Made by a program: the position numbers and the translations under genes. Source: Bacteroidota bacterium (GTDB lineage Bacteria > Bacteroidota > Bacteroidia > AKYH767-A > 2013-40CM-41-45). Taken from it: a DNA stretch of 64,000 bases. This document shows, in pieces, positions 9,058-18,196 of this stretch (position 1 is its first letter; every line of letters begins with the position of its first letter). The notes beneath the pieces are model-generated. The model was not told where the DNA came from and did not search any database. It saw nothing but the letters and a program-made list of their open reading frames with translations. The stretch is from the NCBI GenBank assembly GCA_004295015.1, contig SHNE01000001.1, positions 160,281-224,280 of the forward strand, read 5' to 3'.

Positions 9058-11658
9058 ATGAAGATTATATTTTCGGCACTGCTGGTACTTGTGCTCTTTA
9101 TCGTTTCATGTAAAAGCACGGAACCGGGAAAGCCAAACTTGCAAAATAACCCATCTCCAAAGAATGCTCCTGCAATAGATCTATATCACGGCTCCTACAC
9201 AAAAACGTTTGACCTCATTCACACAAAACTTGAGATCAAACCGAATTGGCAGAACAAAGAACTTTACGGACAAGCCAGTATTCAACTTAAACCGCATTTT
9301 TATTCCAGCGATGATTTAGTTCTAAATGCTAGAGGGATGGAGATCCATTCTGTTGCCTTAGAAAAAGATGGGCTGGAAATGCAAACCACTTTTAGATATG
9401 AAAATAACCTTCTTAGAATAAAGCTTGACAAATTTTATTCTAAGGACGATACAGTGGAGGTGATTATAAATTATACTTCTCGCCCGGATTTATTACCTGA
9501 AGGTGGCAGTGCAGCAATTAGAAAAGACAAAGGATTATATTTTATTAATGCAGATGGAAGCGATCCGGATTTACCAACACAACTATGGACTCAAGGTGAA
9601 ACAGAGTCCAACTCTGTGTGGTTTCCAACTATAGAAGACCCGGGACAAAGAATGACTCAGGAAATCTACCTCACTGTAGATTCCGGTTTCAAAACCCTGT
9701 CGAATGGATTGCTTCTGACTTCCATAGCCAACCCCGATGGATCACGCACTGACTATTGGAAACAAACTCTTCCATTAGCGCCTTATTTAACAATGATTGC
9801 AGTGGGAGATTTTGCCATTGTCAGAGACGAATGGAGAGGCAAGGAAGTAAGTTATTATTTAGATAAAAATTATGAAAAGTATGCCAATATGATTTTCGGT
9901 TTGACCCCTGAAATGATGGACTTCTTTTCTGAAAAGCTTGATGTGGATTTCCCCTGGGAAAAATACAGTCAGGTTGTAGTACATCATTTTGTAAGTGGTG
10001 CCATGGAAAACAACACAGCCGTCGTTCATGGAACAAACATGCAACAAGATCCACGGGATTTTAAAGATTATAACTATGAAGACATTATTTCACATGAACT
10101 ATTTCATCACTGGTTTGGCAATCTCGTAACATGCGAATCCTGGGCAAATGTGACTTTAAATGAAGGGTTTGCCAGTTACGGAGAATATCTATGGAGAGAA
10201 TATAAATATGGAAGAGAAAATGCTGATGTCTTCGGCCAACTTGATCAATCGATATATTTAAAAGCCTCCAAAAAAACTGATGCTCCACTGATACGATTCC
10301 GGTATGAAGAAAGAGAAGATGTCTACGATGCAATCTCTTATCAAAAAGGAGCCAGGGTCCTACACATGCTTCGCAAATTAATTGGCGATGATGCCTTTTT
10401 CACCTCCATCAGCAACTACCTTAAAGCATACAAATTTTCTACTGCAGAATTTCATCAGCTGAGAATTGAGTTTGAAAAAGTGTGTGGGCAGGACTTGAAC
10501 TGGTTTTTCGATCAATGGTATTTAAAATCCGGAAAACCTTCCTTAGACATTTCAACGAATTGGGATATGGGACAGAACAGTCTCATCATTTCTATAAAAC
10601 AAATTCAGGATCTGAAAAAAAATCCCGTGTACAGATTGCCAATGGATGTTGATTTTTATTTTGGGAGCAAGACAGTAAGAAAAACAATTGTTCTTGATAG
10701 CTTAAAGCAGGATTTCATATTTAACTTTGAAGAAGAGCCAAAGCTGGTCAACGTTGATGCAGAAAAATCATTGTTACTTGAAAAGAAATCAGAAAATAAA
10801 AAGACAACAAACTGGATTTTTCAATATCAACATGCTCCATTATACCAAGACCGATACGAAGCAGTAGAAGCTTTGTCGAAAACTTACAAAGTTAAAAGCC
10901 CGGAGTCGGAAATTATTTTACAGGCACTGAATGATAAAAACCCAAGCATCCGTCTCCTGGCATTACGCAATGTTAAGGAGCTGGCCCTTAATGCAGCTGA
11001 ACAAGTAAAACCCATTCTTGTACATCTTGCTCAAAACGACTCAGATTCATTTGTTCGTGCCATGGCATATGAAGCACTTGGAGAATACTATTCCTTTAAA
11101 GAGTTTTCAGATTTTTTTTCAAAGGCAATCCCTGACTACTCATATTATGTAGAAGCCACCGTTTTTGAAATTATTAGCAGTAAAGATTACGAACTAGCAA
11201 TAACTTTATCCGATACCTTAGAACCAGACTCTTCCGCTACGGTATTGAGTGTGCTCGCCTCTTTTTACAGTGAACACCCTGACTTAGAAAAGTTCGACTT
11301 TTACAAAAGAGCCGTGAGAAAAAGCTCCGGCTGGTCTCAATATAGAATTATAAATTACTTTACTACCTGGTTAAAATCACAAAAGGTTGCTCTTATCAGA
11401 GAAGGAAGCGAAATACTTTTGTCTTTAGGCCTAAAGACAAACAGCAAACATATTAGAAACAATTGCACCGCCTCTTTAATCCGACTTCAGAACGAACTGA
11501 CCGAGAGAATAAAATCGATTAAAAAATCTCAAACACAAAAAATAATTAACAAAGCTGACGGGGAATCTGTAAGCATAGATGAAGTAGACCTTATACAACT
11601 GGAATCCTTAAGTAAGGAACTGGAATCGAAAATTAAGCTTTTAGAGAAAAAAACCTGA
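9058..11658 (+). CDS. M1-family zinc aminopeptidase lipoprotein
   Basis: An 866-residue lipoprotein: residues 1-20 are hydrophobic and end in the lipobox IVSC. It belongs to the gluzincin M1 aminopeptidases, which remove N-terminal residues from peptides. The exopeptidase motif GAMEN is present (SGAMENNTAVV). The zinc site is HELFHHW (first His about residue 346) with the third ligand in NEGFASY. The last 250 or so residues look like helical HEAT-type repeats, usual for M1 C-termini, and end in a Lys/Glu-rich coiled segment. The in-frame ATG at 9016 would precede the lipobox by 14 more residues; 9058 gives a clean lipoprotein signal and follows a TATCTTCG promoter-like box. It probably acts on the periplasmic face. 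Confidence 0.92.
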   Translation: MKIIFSALLVLVLFIVSCKSTEPGKPNLQNNPSPKNAPAIDLYHGSYTKTFDLIHTKLEIKPNWQNKELYGQASIQLKPHFYSSDDLVLNARGMEIHSVALEKDGLEMQTTFRYENNLLRIKLDKFYSKDDTVEVIINYTSRPDLLPEGGSAAIRKDKGLYFINADGSDPDLPTQLWTQGETESNSVWFPTIEDPGQRMTQEIYLTVDSGFKTLSNGLLLTSIANPDGSRTDYWKQTLPLAPYLTMIAVGDFAIVRDEWRGKEVSYYLDKNYEKYANMIFGLTPEMMDFFSEKLDVDFPWEKYSQVVVHHFVSGAMENNTAVVHGTNMQQDPRDFKDYNYEDIISHELFHHWFGNLVTCESWANVTLNEGFASYGEYLWREYKYGRENADVFGQLDQSIYLKASKKTDAPLIRFRYEEREDVYDAISYQKGARVLHMLRKLIGDDAFFTSISNYLKAYKFSTAEFHQLRIEFEKVCGQDLNWFFDQWYLKSGKPSLDISTNWDMGQNSLIISIKQIQDLKKNPVYRLPMDVDFYFGSKTVRKTIVLDSLKQDFIFNFEEEPKLVNVDAEKSLLLEKKSENKKTTNWIFQYQHAPLYQDRYEAVEALSKTYKVKSPESEIILQALNDKNPSIRLLALRNVKELALNAAEQVKPILVHLAQNDSDSFVRAMAYEALGEYYSFKEFSDFFSKAIPDYSYYVEATVFEIISSKDYELAITLSDTLEPDSSATVLSVLASFYSEHPDLEKFDFYKRAVRKSSGWSQYRIINYFTTWLKSQKVALIREGSEILLSLGLKTNSKHIRNNCTASLIRLQNELTERIKSIKKSQTQKIINKADGESVSIDEVDLIQLESLSKELESKIKLLEKKT

Positions 11659-11776
11659 TCTTAACTACTCTGAAGACAATATGAACAATTTGTTTTCGTT
11701 ATTCGATTGCATATTACTACATTAATTTTAATTTTCTTTGTTACTACCTAAAAAAAATAACTACTCAAATAAAATC

Positions 11777-12421
11777 ATGATGAAAACACTCGTTTGTATT
11801 ATTTCAGGACTGATAACCTTAGGCACCTCCACAGCCCAAAACTCTAACAATAAAACATCAGGATCGGCATCCACATCATCCTTTGGCAGAAATATTATTG
11901 CAATTAGCCCTGTGCAACTAATGGCGATGAAACACCTCGACTCTCAGGACAATACAGATGCAGGAATCTATATTAGCTATGAAAGAATTTCTGCTAATGA
12001 GTATTTCGGATTTAAATTACCGGTTAGCTTTTCTTTGAAAAGCCCCTACTATTATTTCATGCCGGCCTTAAAAATATATCCTTTTAAGCAAGGCCCTGTA
12101 AAGTTTGCATTTGGTCCGCAATTTTATGTAGCCACCGGAGAGTTTGAATACAACTACACTTCCTATGACTATCCGGTAACCCAAAACATCACTCAAAAAT
12201 TTGACAGAACACAGGTTGGATTTTTAATTAATACAAGTGTCAACTTCACAGTACTTCAAAATTTATATATAGGATTGGAAGCTGGCTTGGGGATAAACTA
12301 TTATGACAGCAATGCCGATAATTCAAAGATCTATTACGAAAACTACTATTATAACAGAGGCAATAACGGAAACTTTTATCCGGCTTTACATGGAAATTTT
12401 TCCATGGGCTATCGATTCTAA
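11777..12421 (+). CDS. Outer-membrane beta-barrel protein, unknown function
   Basis: I do not recognise a named family. The chosen start (MMKTLVCIISGLITLGT) gives a signal peptide ending near TAQN. The mature part of about 190 residues alternates aromatic and polar residues (YYYFMPALKIYPF; FAFGPQFYVATG; LYIGLEAGLGINYY; MGYRF at the C-terminus), and the terminal aromatic residue is typical of proteins assembled by the BAM machinery. It lies in a plus-strand series with the M1 peptidase and the PagL-like gene, with short gaps. A further in-frame ATG at 11738 would add 13 residues lacking signal character. Confidence 0.7.
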   Translation: MMKTLVCIISGLITLGTSTAQNSNNKTSGSASTSSFGRNIIAISPVQLMAMKHLDSQDNTDAGIYISYERISANEYFGFKLPVSFSLKSPYYYFMPALKIYPFKQGPVKFAFGPQFYVATGEFEYNYTSYDYPVTQNITQKFDRTQVGFLINTSVNFTVLQNLYIGLEAGLGINYYDSNADNSKIYYENYYYNRGNNGNFYPALHGNFSMGYRF

Positions 12422-12501
12422 TCAGCAGTAAATCCGGTATTACTTGTTCAGAAGGCTCGATTTGATGCCATGTTTTGCTTATTTTGCGGGTAAAACCAAG
12501 T

Positions 12502-13662
12502 ATGAAGTATCTGCAAATTATAAACTTACAATATAACCGGAATACACCTTCCGGAAAATATATTGTCAATTTTGCACTACTACTTATTGTTTTGCTTAGT
12601 GCAACCAACCATTTATCCGGACAAGGCCTTTCTGATTCCACCAGAGGAACATATGGACTTGAACTAAAATCAACATACGGTTTTGTAATTGCACACAGAC
12701 CTGTTCTTGAAATTCTACAAGAGCGCCATACTTATGGAATAGAGCTTTCATACCTTACACCTGCCGACGGAAGCAAATCCTTCCACAAGAAATTTCTTTA
12801 TCCGGATGTTGGCTGGACACTTGCCTGGTTTAATCTTGGAAACCCAAAACGATTGGGCTCAGGCATAGCGGTTTATCCATTTGTAAATTTTCCACTTCAA
12901 CTCAAGGAAGACTGGCGTCTACACTTTCGCTATGGAATCGGTTTAGGATACATTGAAAAAATTTTCGACGTAAGAAGCAATACCAAAAACGCTGCGATTG
13001 GCACTCACATTAACGGTGTGATGCATTTCGATTTACATATAGAGAAAATTATCGGAACCAGATCTCTCATTGAATTTGGAGCAGGAATAACCCATTATTC
13101 GAATGGGAGCACAGGTATACCTAACCTTGGAATCAACGTTGCTACTGCAAACCTTGGCTTGATCCATTACTTCGGTGATTCCAGGGCTATCCGAAAAGCC
13201 ACGGAGGAGGAGATAAAAGAAAAGGCACATTTCCAGCTATTCTTTGCCGGTGCATTCAAAAAAATATATCCTCCTGAAGGAAAAATGTATTATGCCGGCA
13301 CTTTCTCCGGCTGCTATGTAAACCCAATAAAAAATAAATCTTCCTGGGGAATTGGGCTGGATTTATTTTATGACAATTCACTAATAGAACGTTTGGAAAG
13401 AGAAAACAAAACAAATATCAGCACGGGAGATAATTTCAGACCCGGAATTTTCGGCTCATATGAATTGAGGCTGGGGCACGTTGGAATGCTATTTAATATG
13501 GGAATATACCCTTACACTAAATGGAAAGGAGATGGAAATTTCTACCATAGAATCGGGTCTCGATATTATTTCAACAAACTATTCCTGTTGATGAACCTGA
13601 AAACACATTATGCAAAAGCAGACTTTATTGAATGGGGCATTGGATATAGCTTCAAAAACTAA
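12502..13662 (+). CDS. PagL-like acyloxyacyl hydrolase with a second barrel-like half
   Basis: A 386-residue outer-membrane protein with an N-terminal signal (hydrophobic VNFALLLIVLLSATNHLSGQ). Residues about 40-235 resemble PagL lipid A deacylases: THYSNGSTGIPNLGIN places His198 and Ser200 where PagL has its catalytic His and Ser. The position twelve after the Ser, Glu in PagL, is Asn here. Residues about 245-386 look like another barrel (GSYELRLGHVGMLFNMG; WGIGYSFKN) with no H-x-S motif. PagL-type enzymes trim acyl chains from lipopolysaccharide in the outer membrane. The start at 12502 is preferred over 12475 because the latter adds residues with no signal character. Confidence 0.7.
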   Translation: MKYLQIINLQYNRNTPSGKYIVNFALLLIVLLSATNHLSGQGLSDSTRGTYGLELKSTYGFVIAHRPVLEILQERHTYGIELSYLTPADGSKSFHKKFLYPDVGWTLAWFNLGNPKRLGSGIAVYPFVNFPLQLKEDWRLHFRYGIGLGYIEKIFDVRSNTKNAAIGTHINGVMHFDLHIEKIIGTRSLIEFGAGITHYSNGSTGIPNLGINVATANLGLIHYFGDSRAIRKATEEEIKEKAHFQLFFAGAFKKIYPPEGKMYYAGTFSGCYVNPIKNKSSWGIGLDLFYDNSLIERLERENKTNISTGDNFRPGIFGSYELRLGHVGMLFNMGIYPYTKWKGDGNFYHRIGSRYYFNKLFLLMNLKTHYAKADFIEWGIGYSFKN

Positions 13663-13714
13663 CTGATACAATGAATTGGATTGTAAAAAAATGACTGTCT
13701 TCTTCGTTAAAAAA

Positions 13715-14476
13715 ATGAAAAACATAAACCTGAGGTCGAATATTTATAAACTGGCATTCATCCTGACAAGCATATTGCTTTTTAGCAAGTGCCAGAAGGA
13801 TCACATGCTTGATTGTTTTAGGAGTACAGGAAAAACTATAACACAATACCGTTATGCCGGATCGTTTACCAAGATAGAGTTGAAGAATTCTATCAATCTT
13901 CAACTGTATTCCGACACGACCTCATTCATTCAGGTCACAGCAGGAGAACATCTTGTTGACGGAATTATCACTGAACTGGAAGGCAACACACTTTATATTC
14001 GAAACGAAAACCGATGTAACTGGGTACGTACATTTGAAAATGAGTACACCGTTAAAATCGGGATGCCGAACATTGAGCACATTTCTTATTTTGGCTCCGG
14101 AGAAATTCGTTGTATGGACACCTTAAGAACCAAAGAATTTACCTTTGATTCATGGAACGGATCCGGGAGTATTTATTTTCTATTCAACTGCGAAAAAACC
14201 CATCTCAATAACAATGCAGGAAGAACCGATATTCATGTCAAAGGGAAGTCAGGCGTAAGCTTTGTTTACATACATGACACTTCATCTCTCGACGCAAGTG
14301 AAATGGAGTCCGGCTATACCTACATTAGAAACAGTAGCACCGGTGACTGCAAAATTTTTGTCACCAAAGAGCTGGGAGCAGAAATTAAGTATTCGGGGAA
14401 CATTTATTACCGAGGAAATCCTTATCAAATTTCTCTCGACAGGTCTGGTGATGGAGAACTGATTAAAATACAATAA
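13715..14476 (+). CDS. DUF2807 (head GIN domain) lipoprotein
   Basis: From the ATG at 13715 the product has 253 residues, with a lipoprotein signal ending ILLFSKC. The body is a right-handed beta-helix-like DUF2807 / head-GIN domain: FTKIELKNSINLQLYSD, then repeated short strands with G/N turns (SGEIRC, SWNGSGSIYF, NNNAGRTDIHVKG). Such proteins are common in Bacteroidota and are called putative autotransporter adhesins, but their function is not established. An earlier ATG (13676) would push the lipobox further in. The stop codon is two bases from the stop of the convergent rnhA, leaving no room for a terminator. Confidence 0.8.
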   Translation: MKNINLRSNIYKLAFILTSILLFSKCQKDHMLDCFRSTGKTITQYRYAGSFTKIELKNSINLQLYSDTTSFIQVTAGEHLVDGIITELEGNTLYIRNENRCNWVRTFENEYTVKIGMPNIEHISYFGSGEIRCMDTLRTKEFTFDSWNGSGSIYFLFNCEKTHLNNNAGRTDIHVKGKSGVSFVYIHDTSSLDASEMESGYTYIRNSSTGDCKIFVTKELGAEIKYSGNIYYRGNPYQISLDRSGDGELIKIQ

Positions 14477-14478
14477 AA

Positions 14479-14934
14479 TCAGGCGACATTATCTTCGTAC
14501 CATTGATCAATATGAAGATGAGAATTTGATGAGGCCTCGACGGCTAATTCATCGCAACGGTTATTCAGCGGATTGTCTGCATGTCCTTTCACCCATTTAA
14601 ATTTCACTTTGTGTTTGCGGTAAACCTTTAAAAATCGTATCCACAAATCAGGGTTCTTTTTACCGGCAAAACCCTTTTTTTCCCAGCCTATTAGCCATCC
14701 CTTTTCTACAGAGTCTACCACATATTTTGAATCAGAATAGATTGTCACATTTTCACCGGGACTTTTTAAAGCCTCCAGACCAATAATAACACTGAGTAAT
14801 TCCATGCGATTATTAGTGGTTAGTCTAAATCCTTCCGAAAGCTCCTTGCGGAGTTTTCCGTAAATCAAAATTGTGCCATATCCACCTGGCCCGGGATTCC
14901 CTCTGGAACTACCGTCGGTATAAATTGTAATCAT
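14479..14934 (-). CDS. rnhA: Ribonuclease HI
   Basis: The 151-residue length is normal for the family. RNase HI cuts the RNA strand of RNA-DNA hybrids in replication and R-loop removal. The acidic active-site residues are in recognisable motifs: YTDGSSRGNPGPGGYG (Asp), NNRMELLSVI (Glu), YSDSKYVVD (Asp) and the late DELAVEAS (Asp). The basic-protrusion segment WEKKGFAGKKNPDLW is also present, as in E. coli. It is the last gene of a kbl, WG-repeat, rnhA series on the minus strand (24-base gap). Confidence 0.97.
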   Translation of the reverse strand: MITIYTDGSSRGNPGPGGYGTILIYGKLRKELSEGFRLTTNNRMELLSVIIGLEALKSPGENVTIYSDSKYVVDSVEKGWLIGWEKKGFAGKKNPDLWIRFLKVYRKHKVKFKWVKGHADNPLNNRCDELAVEASSNSHLHIDQWYEDNVA

Positions 14935-14958
14935 AAAATATGTTCAGATAGAAATAGA

Positions 14959-15939
14959 TCAGTTGAGCTGTTTCCAAATAGTTCTTCCATTTCTATCGAT
15001 GTACTCCCACTTCCCATTGTTACGCACACTGGCAACACCATTTTTAAAAGCAGAGACATTACTGAATTTTGGATTGATTTGAATTTCACCAAACTTATCA
15101 ATGAATGCCCACTTCCCTTCAATCTTGACTGCAGCCAAACCTTCGGAAAAGCTTCTTTCTTCATCAGGATCTGTAACTCCGTCTTCAAACTGAGGGTTGA
15201 TCGTATACTTTCCTTCCAGATTAATAAAGCCCCATTTATTACCGATCCGTACTGCGGCAACACTCCCACTAAAATCCATTGCTTCAGCAAACTGATAATC
15301 GATAACAACTTTCCCTTCTTTATTAATGTAACCCCATTTCCCATTCAGTCGCACAGCAGCCAGGTCTTCACGAAATGAATTAGCCCTCTCAAACTGAGGA
15401 TTAATTACATAACGTGCTCCTGTGTTTACATATCCCCATGCTAAACCAATTTGTACCGGCGCAAGTCCGTAAGAAAATCCTTTCGCCATATTAAACTGAG
15501 GGTTGAGTACAATTTTTCCGCTTTTGTTAATGAAAGCCCAGGAGCTGGAAATCTTAACCGCGGCCAGGCCTTCTGAAAAATTATCTGCTTCGTCAAACTG
15601 GGGATTGACAATAATTTTTCCGGACTCATCAATGAAACCCCATTTATTGGCTGTTCTCACTGCAGCAAACCCCTCCTTGAAGGCTTTCACTTCAGAAAAC
15701 TGAGGGTTTACTACTAGCTTTCCGGAAACATCAGTAAATCCCCACACATTTCCGGACTTAACAGGAGCCAGGCTTTCTGAAAAACCACCGGCATTTTCAA
15801 ATTGGGGATTCAGTACCATTTTACCACTGCCATCAATGTAACCCCATTGGTTTCCGGCTTTAACAGGATATAAAAAACTTTGCCCATTAAGAACACACGA
15901 CAGCAGAGTAAGAACGGCCAATGCAACATTTTTTTTCAT
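14959..15939 (-). CDS. WG-repeat protein, secreted
   Basis: A 326-residue protein with a signal peptide (MKKNVALAVLTLLSCVLNGQ) and nine consecutive WG repeats of 34-36 residues. Their pattern is WGyId.sGK.v.nPQFe.a..FsegLAaVk, and the last repeat is incomplete. WG repeats are thought to form beta-propeller-like or solenoid folds; no catalytic role is known. It lies three bases downstream of kbl and 24 bases before rnhA, so the three are probably co-transcribed, though their functions have no obvious link. Confidence 0.88.
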   Translation of the reverse strand: MKKNVALAVLTLLSCVLNGQSFLYPVKAGNQWGYIDGSGKMVLNPQFENAGGFSESLAPVKSGNVWGFTDVSGKLVVNPQFSEVKAFKEGFAAVRTANKWGFIDESGKIIVNPQFDEADNFSEGLAAVKISSSWAFINKSGKIVLNPQFNMAKGFSYGLAPVQIGLAWGYVNTGARYVINPQFERANSFREDLAAVRLNGKWGYINKEGKVVIDYQFAEAMDFSGSVAAVRIGNKWGFINLEGKYTINPQFEDGVTDPDEERSFSEGLAAVKIEGKWAFIDKFGEIQINPKFSNVSAFKNGVASVRNNGKWEYIDRNGRTIWKQLN

Positions 15940-15942
15940 AGT

Positions 15943-17130
15943 CTAATTTAATACCATTAATTTCTGTCCGACTTTAATAAATGCAGCAATAGCTTTGTCA
16001 AGATGGTGTTGTTCATGTGCTGCTGATAACTGTACACGTATACGAGCATTTCCTTTTGCAACAACAGGATAGAAAAACCCGGTAACATAAATCCCTTCGT
16101 CCAACAACTTTGCAGCGAAATCCTGTGCAAGCTTTGCTTCATATAGCATAATGGGGACTATTGGATGTTCACCAGGCTTAATATCGAAGCCGGCCTCAGT
16201 CATCTTCGTGCGAAAATACTTTGTGTTTTCCCAAAGTTTATCACGTAATGAAGTAGTCTCACTAAGCATATCGATAACCGCTATTGAAGCTCCGACAATT
16301 CCCGGAGCAAGCGAGTTTGAAAACAAATATGGTCTTGAACGCTGTCTAAGTATATCAATAATTTCTTTGTGCCCGGAAGTAAAACCACCCATAGCACCTC
16401 CCAGAGCTTTTCCCAGAGTCCCTGTAATTATGTCAATTCGACCAATCACATTATGATGCTCATGTGTGCCTCGACCGTTTTTTCCCATGAAACCCGAAGC
16501 ATGACACTCGTCGATCATAATCAATGCCTTGTATTTATCGGCAAGATCAGCGATCTTATCCAACTGAGCAATGGTACCATCCATGCTAAATACTCCATCC
16601 GTAACAATCATACGATGGCGTAGATGCTGTGTCTCCTTGAGAACCTTTTCAAGTTCTTCCATATTGTTGTGCTTGAAACGAAAACGTTGTGCTTTACAAA
16701 GTCTCACACCGTCAATTATTGATGCATGATTAAGTTCATCACTAATAATAGCATCCTGTTCATTCAGCAAAGGCTCAAACACTCCACCATTAGCATCAAA
16801 AGCTGCAGCATATAAAATCGTATCCTCTGTTCCTAAAAACTCAGAAATCTTATTCTCCAGAGTCTTATGTATATCCTGAGTACCACAAATAAATCTAACC
16901 GAAGACAATCCATACCCTCGTGAGTCGATTGTTCTTTTTGCAGCCTCTATGACCTTTGCGTTGGACGAAAGTCCCAAATAATTATTTGCGCAAAAATTAA
17001 TCACTTCCTTTCCATTTGCAATGATGTCTGCTCCCTGAGGAGAGGAGATGATTCGCTCAGTTTTGAACAGACCTGCGGCTGATATTTCTTCCAGTTCTCT
17101 TTGTAAAACAGGTTTTAGTGTAGAATACAT
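15943..17130 (-). CDS. kbl: Glycine C-acetyltransferase (2-amino-3-ketobutyrate CoA ligase)
   Basis: A 395-residue PLP enzyme of the alpha-oxoamine synthase family. It interconverts glycine plus acetyl-CoA and 2-amino-3-oxobutyrate plus CoA in threonine breakdown. The cofactor lysine is K241 in GTLGKALGG and the PLP-binding Asp is D208 in IDECHASGFMG. NFCANNYLGL and GLSSVRFICGTQD are typical of Kbl rather than BioF or 5-aminolevulinate synthase. Threonine dehydrogenase is not in the neighbourhood. It is the first gene of the minus-strand set with the WG-repeat protein and rnhA. Confidence 0.93.
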   Translation of the reverse strand: MYSTLKPVLQRELEEISAAGLFKTERIISSPQGADIIANGKEVINFCANNYLGLSSNAKVIEAAKRTIDSRGYGLSSVRFICGTQDIHKTLENKISEFLGTEDTILYAAAFDANGGVFEPLLNEQDAIISDELNHASIIDGVRLCKAQRFRFKHNNMEELEKVLKETQHLRHRMIVTDGVFSMDGTIAQLDKIADLADKYKALIMIDECHASGFMGKNGRGTHEHHNVIGRIDIITGTLGKALGGAMGGFTSGHKEIIDILRQRSRPYLFSNSLAPGIVGASIAVIDMLSETTSLRDKLWENTKYFRTKMTEAGFDIKPGEHPIVPIMLYEAKLAQDFAAKLLDEGIYVTGFFYPVVAKGNARIRVQLSAAHEQHHLDKAIAAFIKVGQKLMVLN

Positions 17131-17230
17131 GGTAAATGTTCTTTATCCGATCTGATTCTGATCGTGTTTATTTCATGTAAAAGTCCGAAAAAAATATGGA
17201 ATAATTGGGCCATTTACTATAGAGCAGAGG

Positions 17231-18140
17231 AATTGCCACCTCCTTTAGGCTATGGGTACATGACTCAAAGCCGTTTGGCTTAAGCTATATCAATTGCCAC
17301 CTCCCTTTAGGGCGTGGGTATATATTGCGGAGACTGTTTGGCTTTAGCCACATCATATTACCGGTAAACAGCTCATTGCAGGGATATGATTTGGCTAAAG
17401 CCGATGGCTGCTAATTCATTCTTCCACGCCCTGAAGGGACGTGGCAATTTGGTTGAATCTTCGATTCATTTTTTTAAACCCTTTGATATATCCTGAGCAT
17501 TTCTATTTTACAAACTCAAGTCAACAAAACGAAATTTCCTCGTCTAGAAAAAGTACGGCATAAACCCTAAAACCATTTGGCTTTAGCTAAATCAATTGCC
17601 ACGTCCCTTTAGATCGCGGGTTTGTGGTACAGCAACAGATTGGCTTTAGCCAAATCAATTGCCACGTCCCTTTAGGGCGTGGGCGTGTATTGCAAAGGTT
17701 GTTTGGCTTTAGCCACATCATATTACCGGTGAACAGCTCATTGCCGGGATTTGATTTGGCTAAAGCCGATGGCTGCTAATTCATTAATCCACCCCCTAAA
17801 GGGACGTGGCAATTAGGTTGAATCTTCGATTCAATTTTTTAACCCCTTTGATATATCCTGAGCATTTCTATTTCACAAACTCAAGTCAACAAAACGAAAT
17901 TTCCTCGTCTAGAAAATTGCGGCATAACCCCTAAAACCATTTGGCTTTAGCCAAATCAATTGCCACGTCCCTTTAGGGCGTGGGTATATATTGCGGAGAC
18001 TGTTTGGCTTTAGCCACATCATATTACCGGTGAACAGCTCATTGCCGGGATTTGATTTGGCTAAAGCCGATGGCTGCCAATGCATTCTTCCACGCCCTGA
18101 AGGGACGTGGCAATTTAGTTGAATCTTCGATTCAACTCTT
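17231..18140. repeat. Tandem block of REP-like palindromic modules (about three copies, 301-base period)
   Basis: Three copies of a module occur in tandem. The landmark GTTTGGCTTTAGCCACATCA starts at 17336, 17701 and 18002, so the spacings are 365 and 301. The extra 64 bases in the first spacing are a duplicated half-unit at about 17576-17640. Each module carries two palindromes: TTTGGCTTTAGCCAAA and CCACGTCCCTTTAGGGCGTGG. Both recur in inverted orientation later in the same module (GGCTAAAGCC; CCACGCCCTGAAGGGACGTGG), followed by the hairpin TGAATCTTCGATTCA. The copy nearest the transposase (17939 onward) has the cleanest palindromes; the farthest is the most decayed. The paired inverted layout is that of bacterial interspersed mosaic elements made from REPs, and a RAYT gene is adjacent. 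The region 17131-17230 shows nothing else. Confidence 0.85.
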
Positions 18141-18196
18141 CTAGAAAAAAAATGAAATTTCATACAGAACAATTCACTTGCTTCATCTTAAAATTT

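Noticed and set aside
14959..15939. Long frames on the opposite strand of the WG-repeat gene
   Set aside because: They are shadows of the protein repeats; only the minus-strand frame has a signal peptide and regular WG motifs.
17909..18172. An 87-codon minus-strand open frame
   Set aside because: It lies inside the REP-like repeat block and its translation is simply the palindromes read through (WLKPN, ALAKSN). No start signal or family support.
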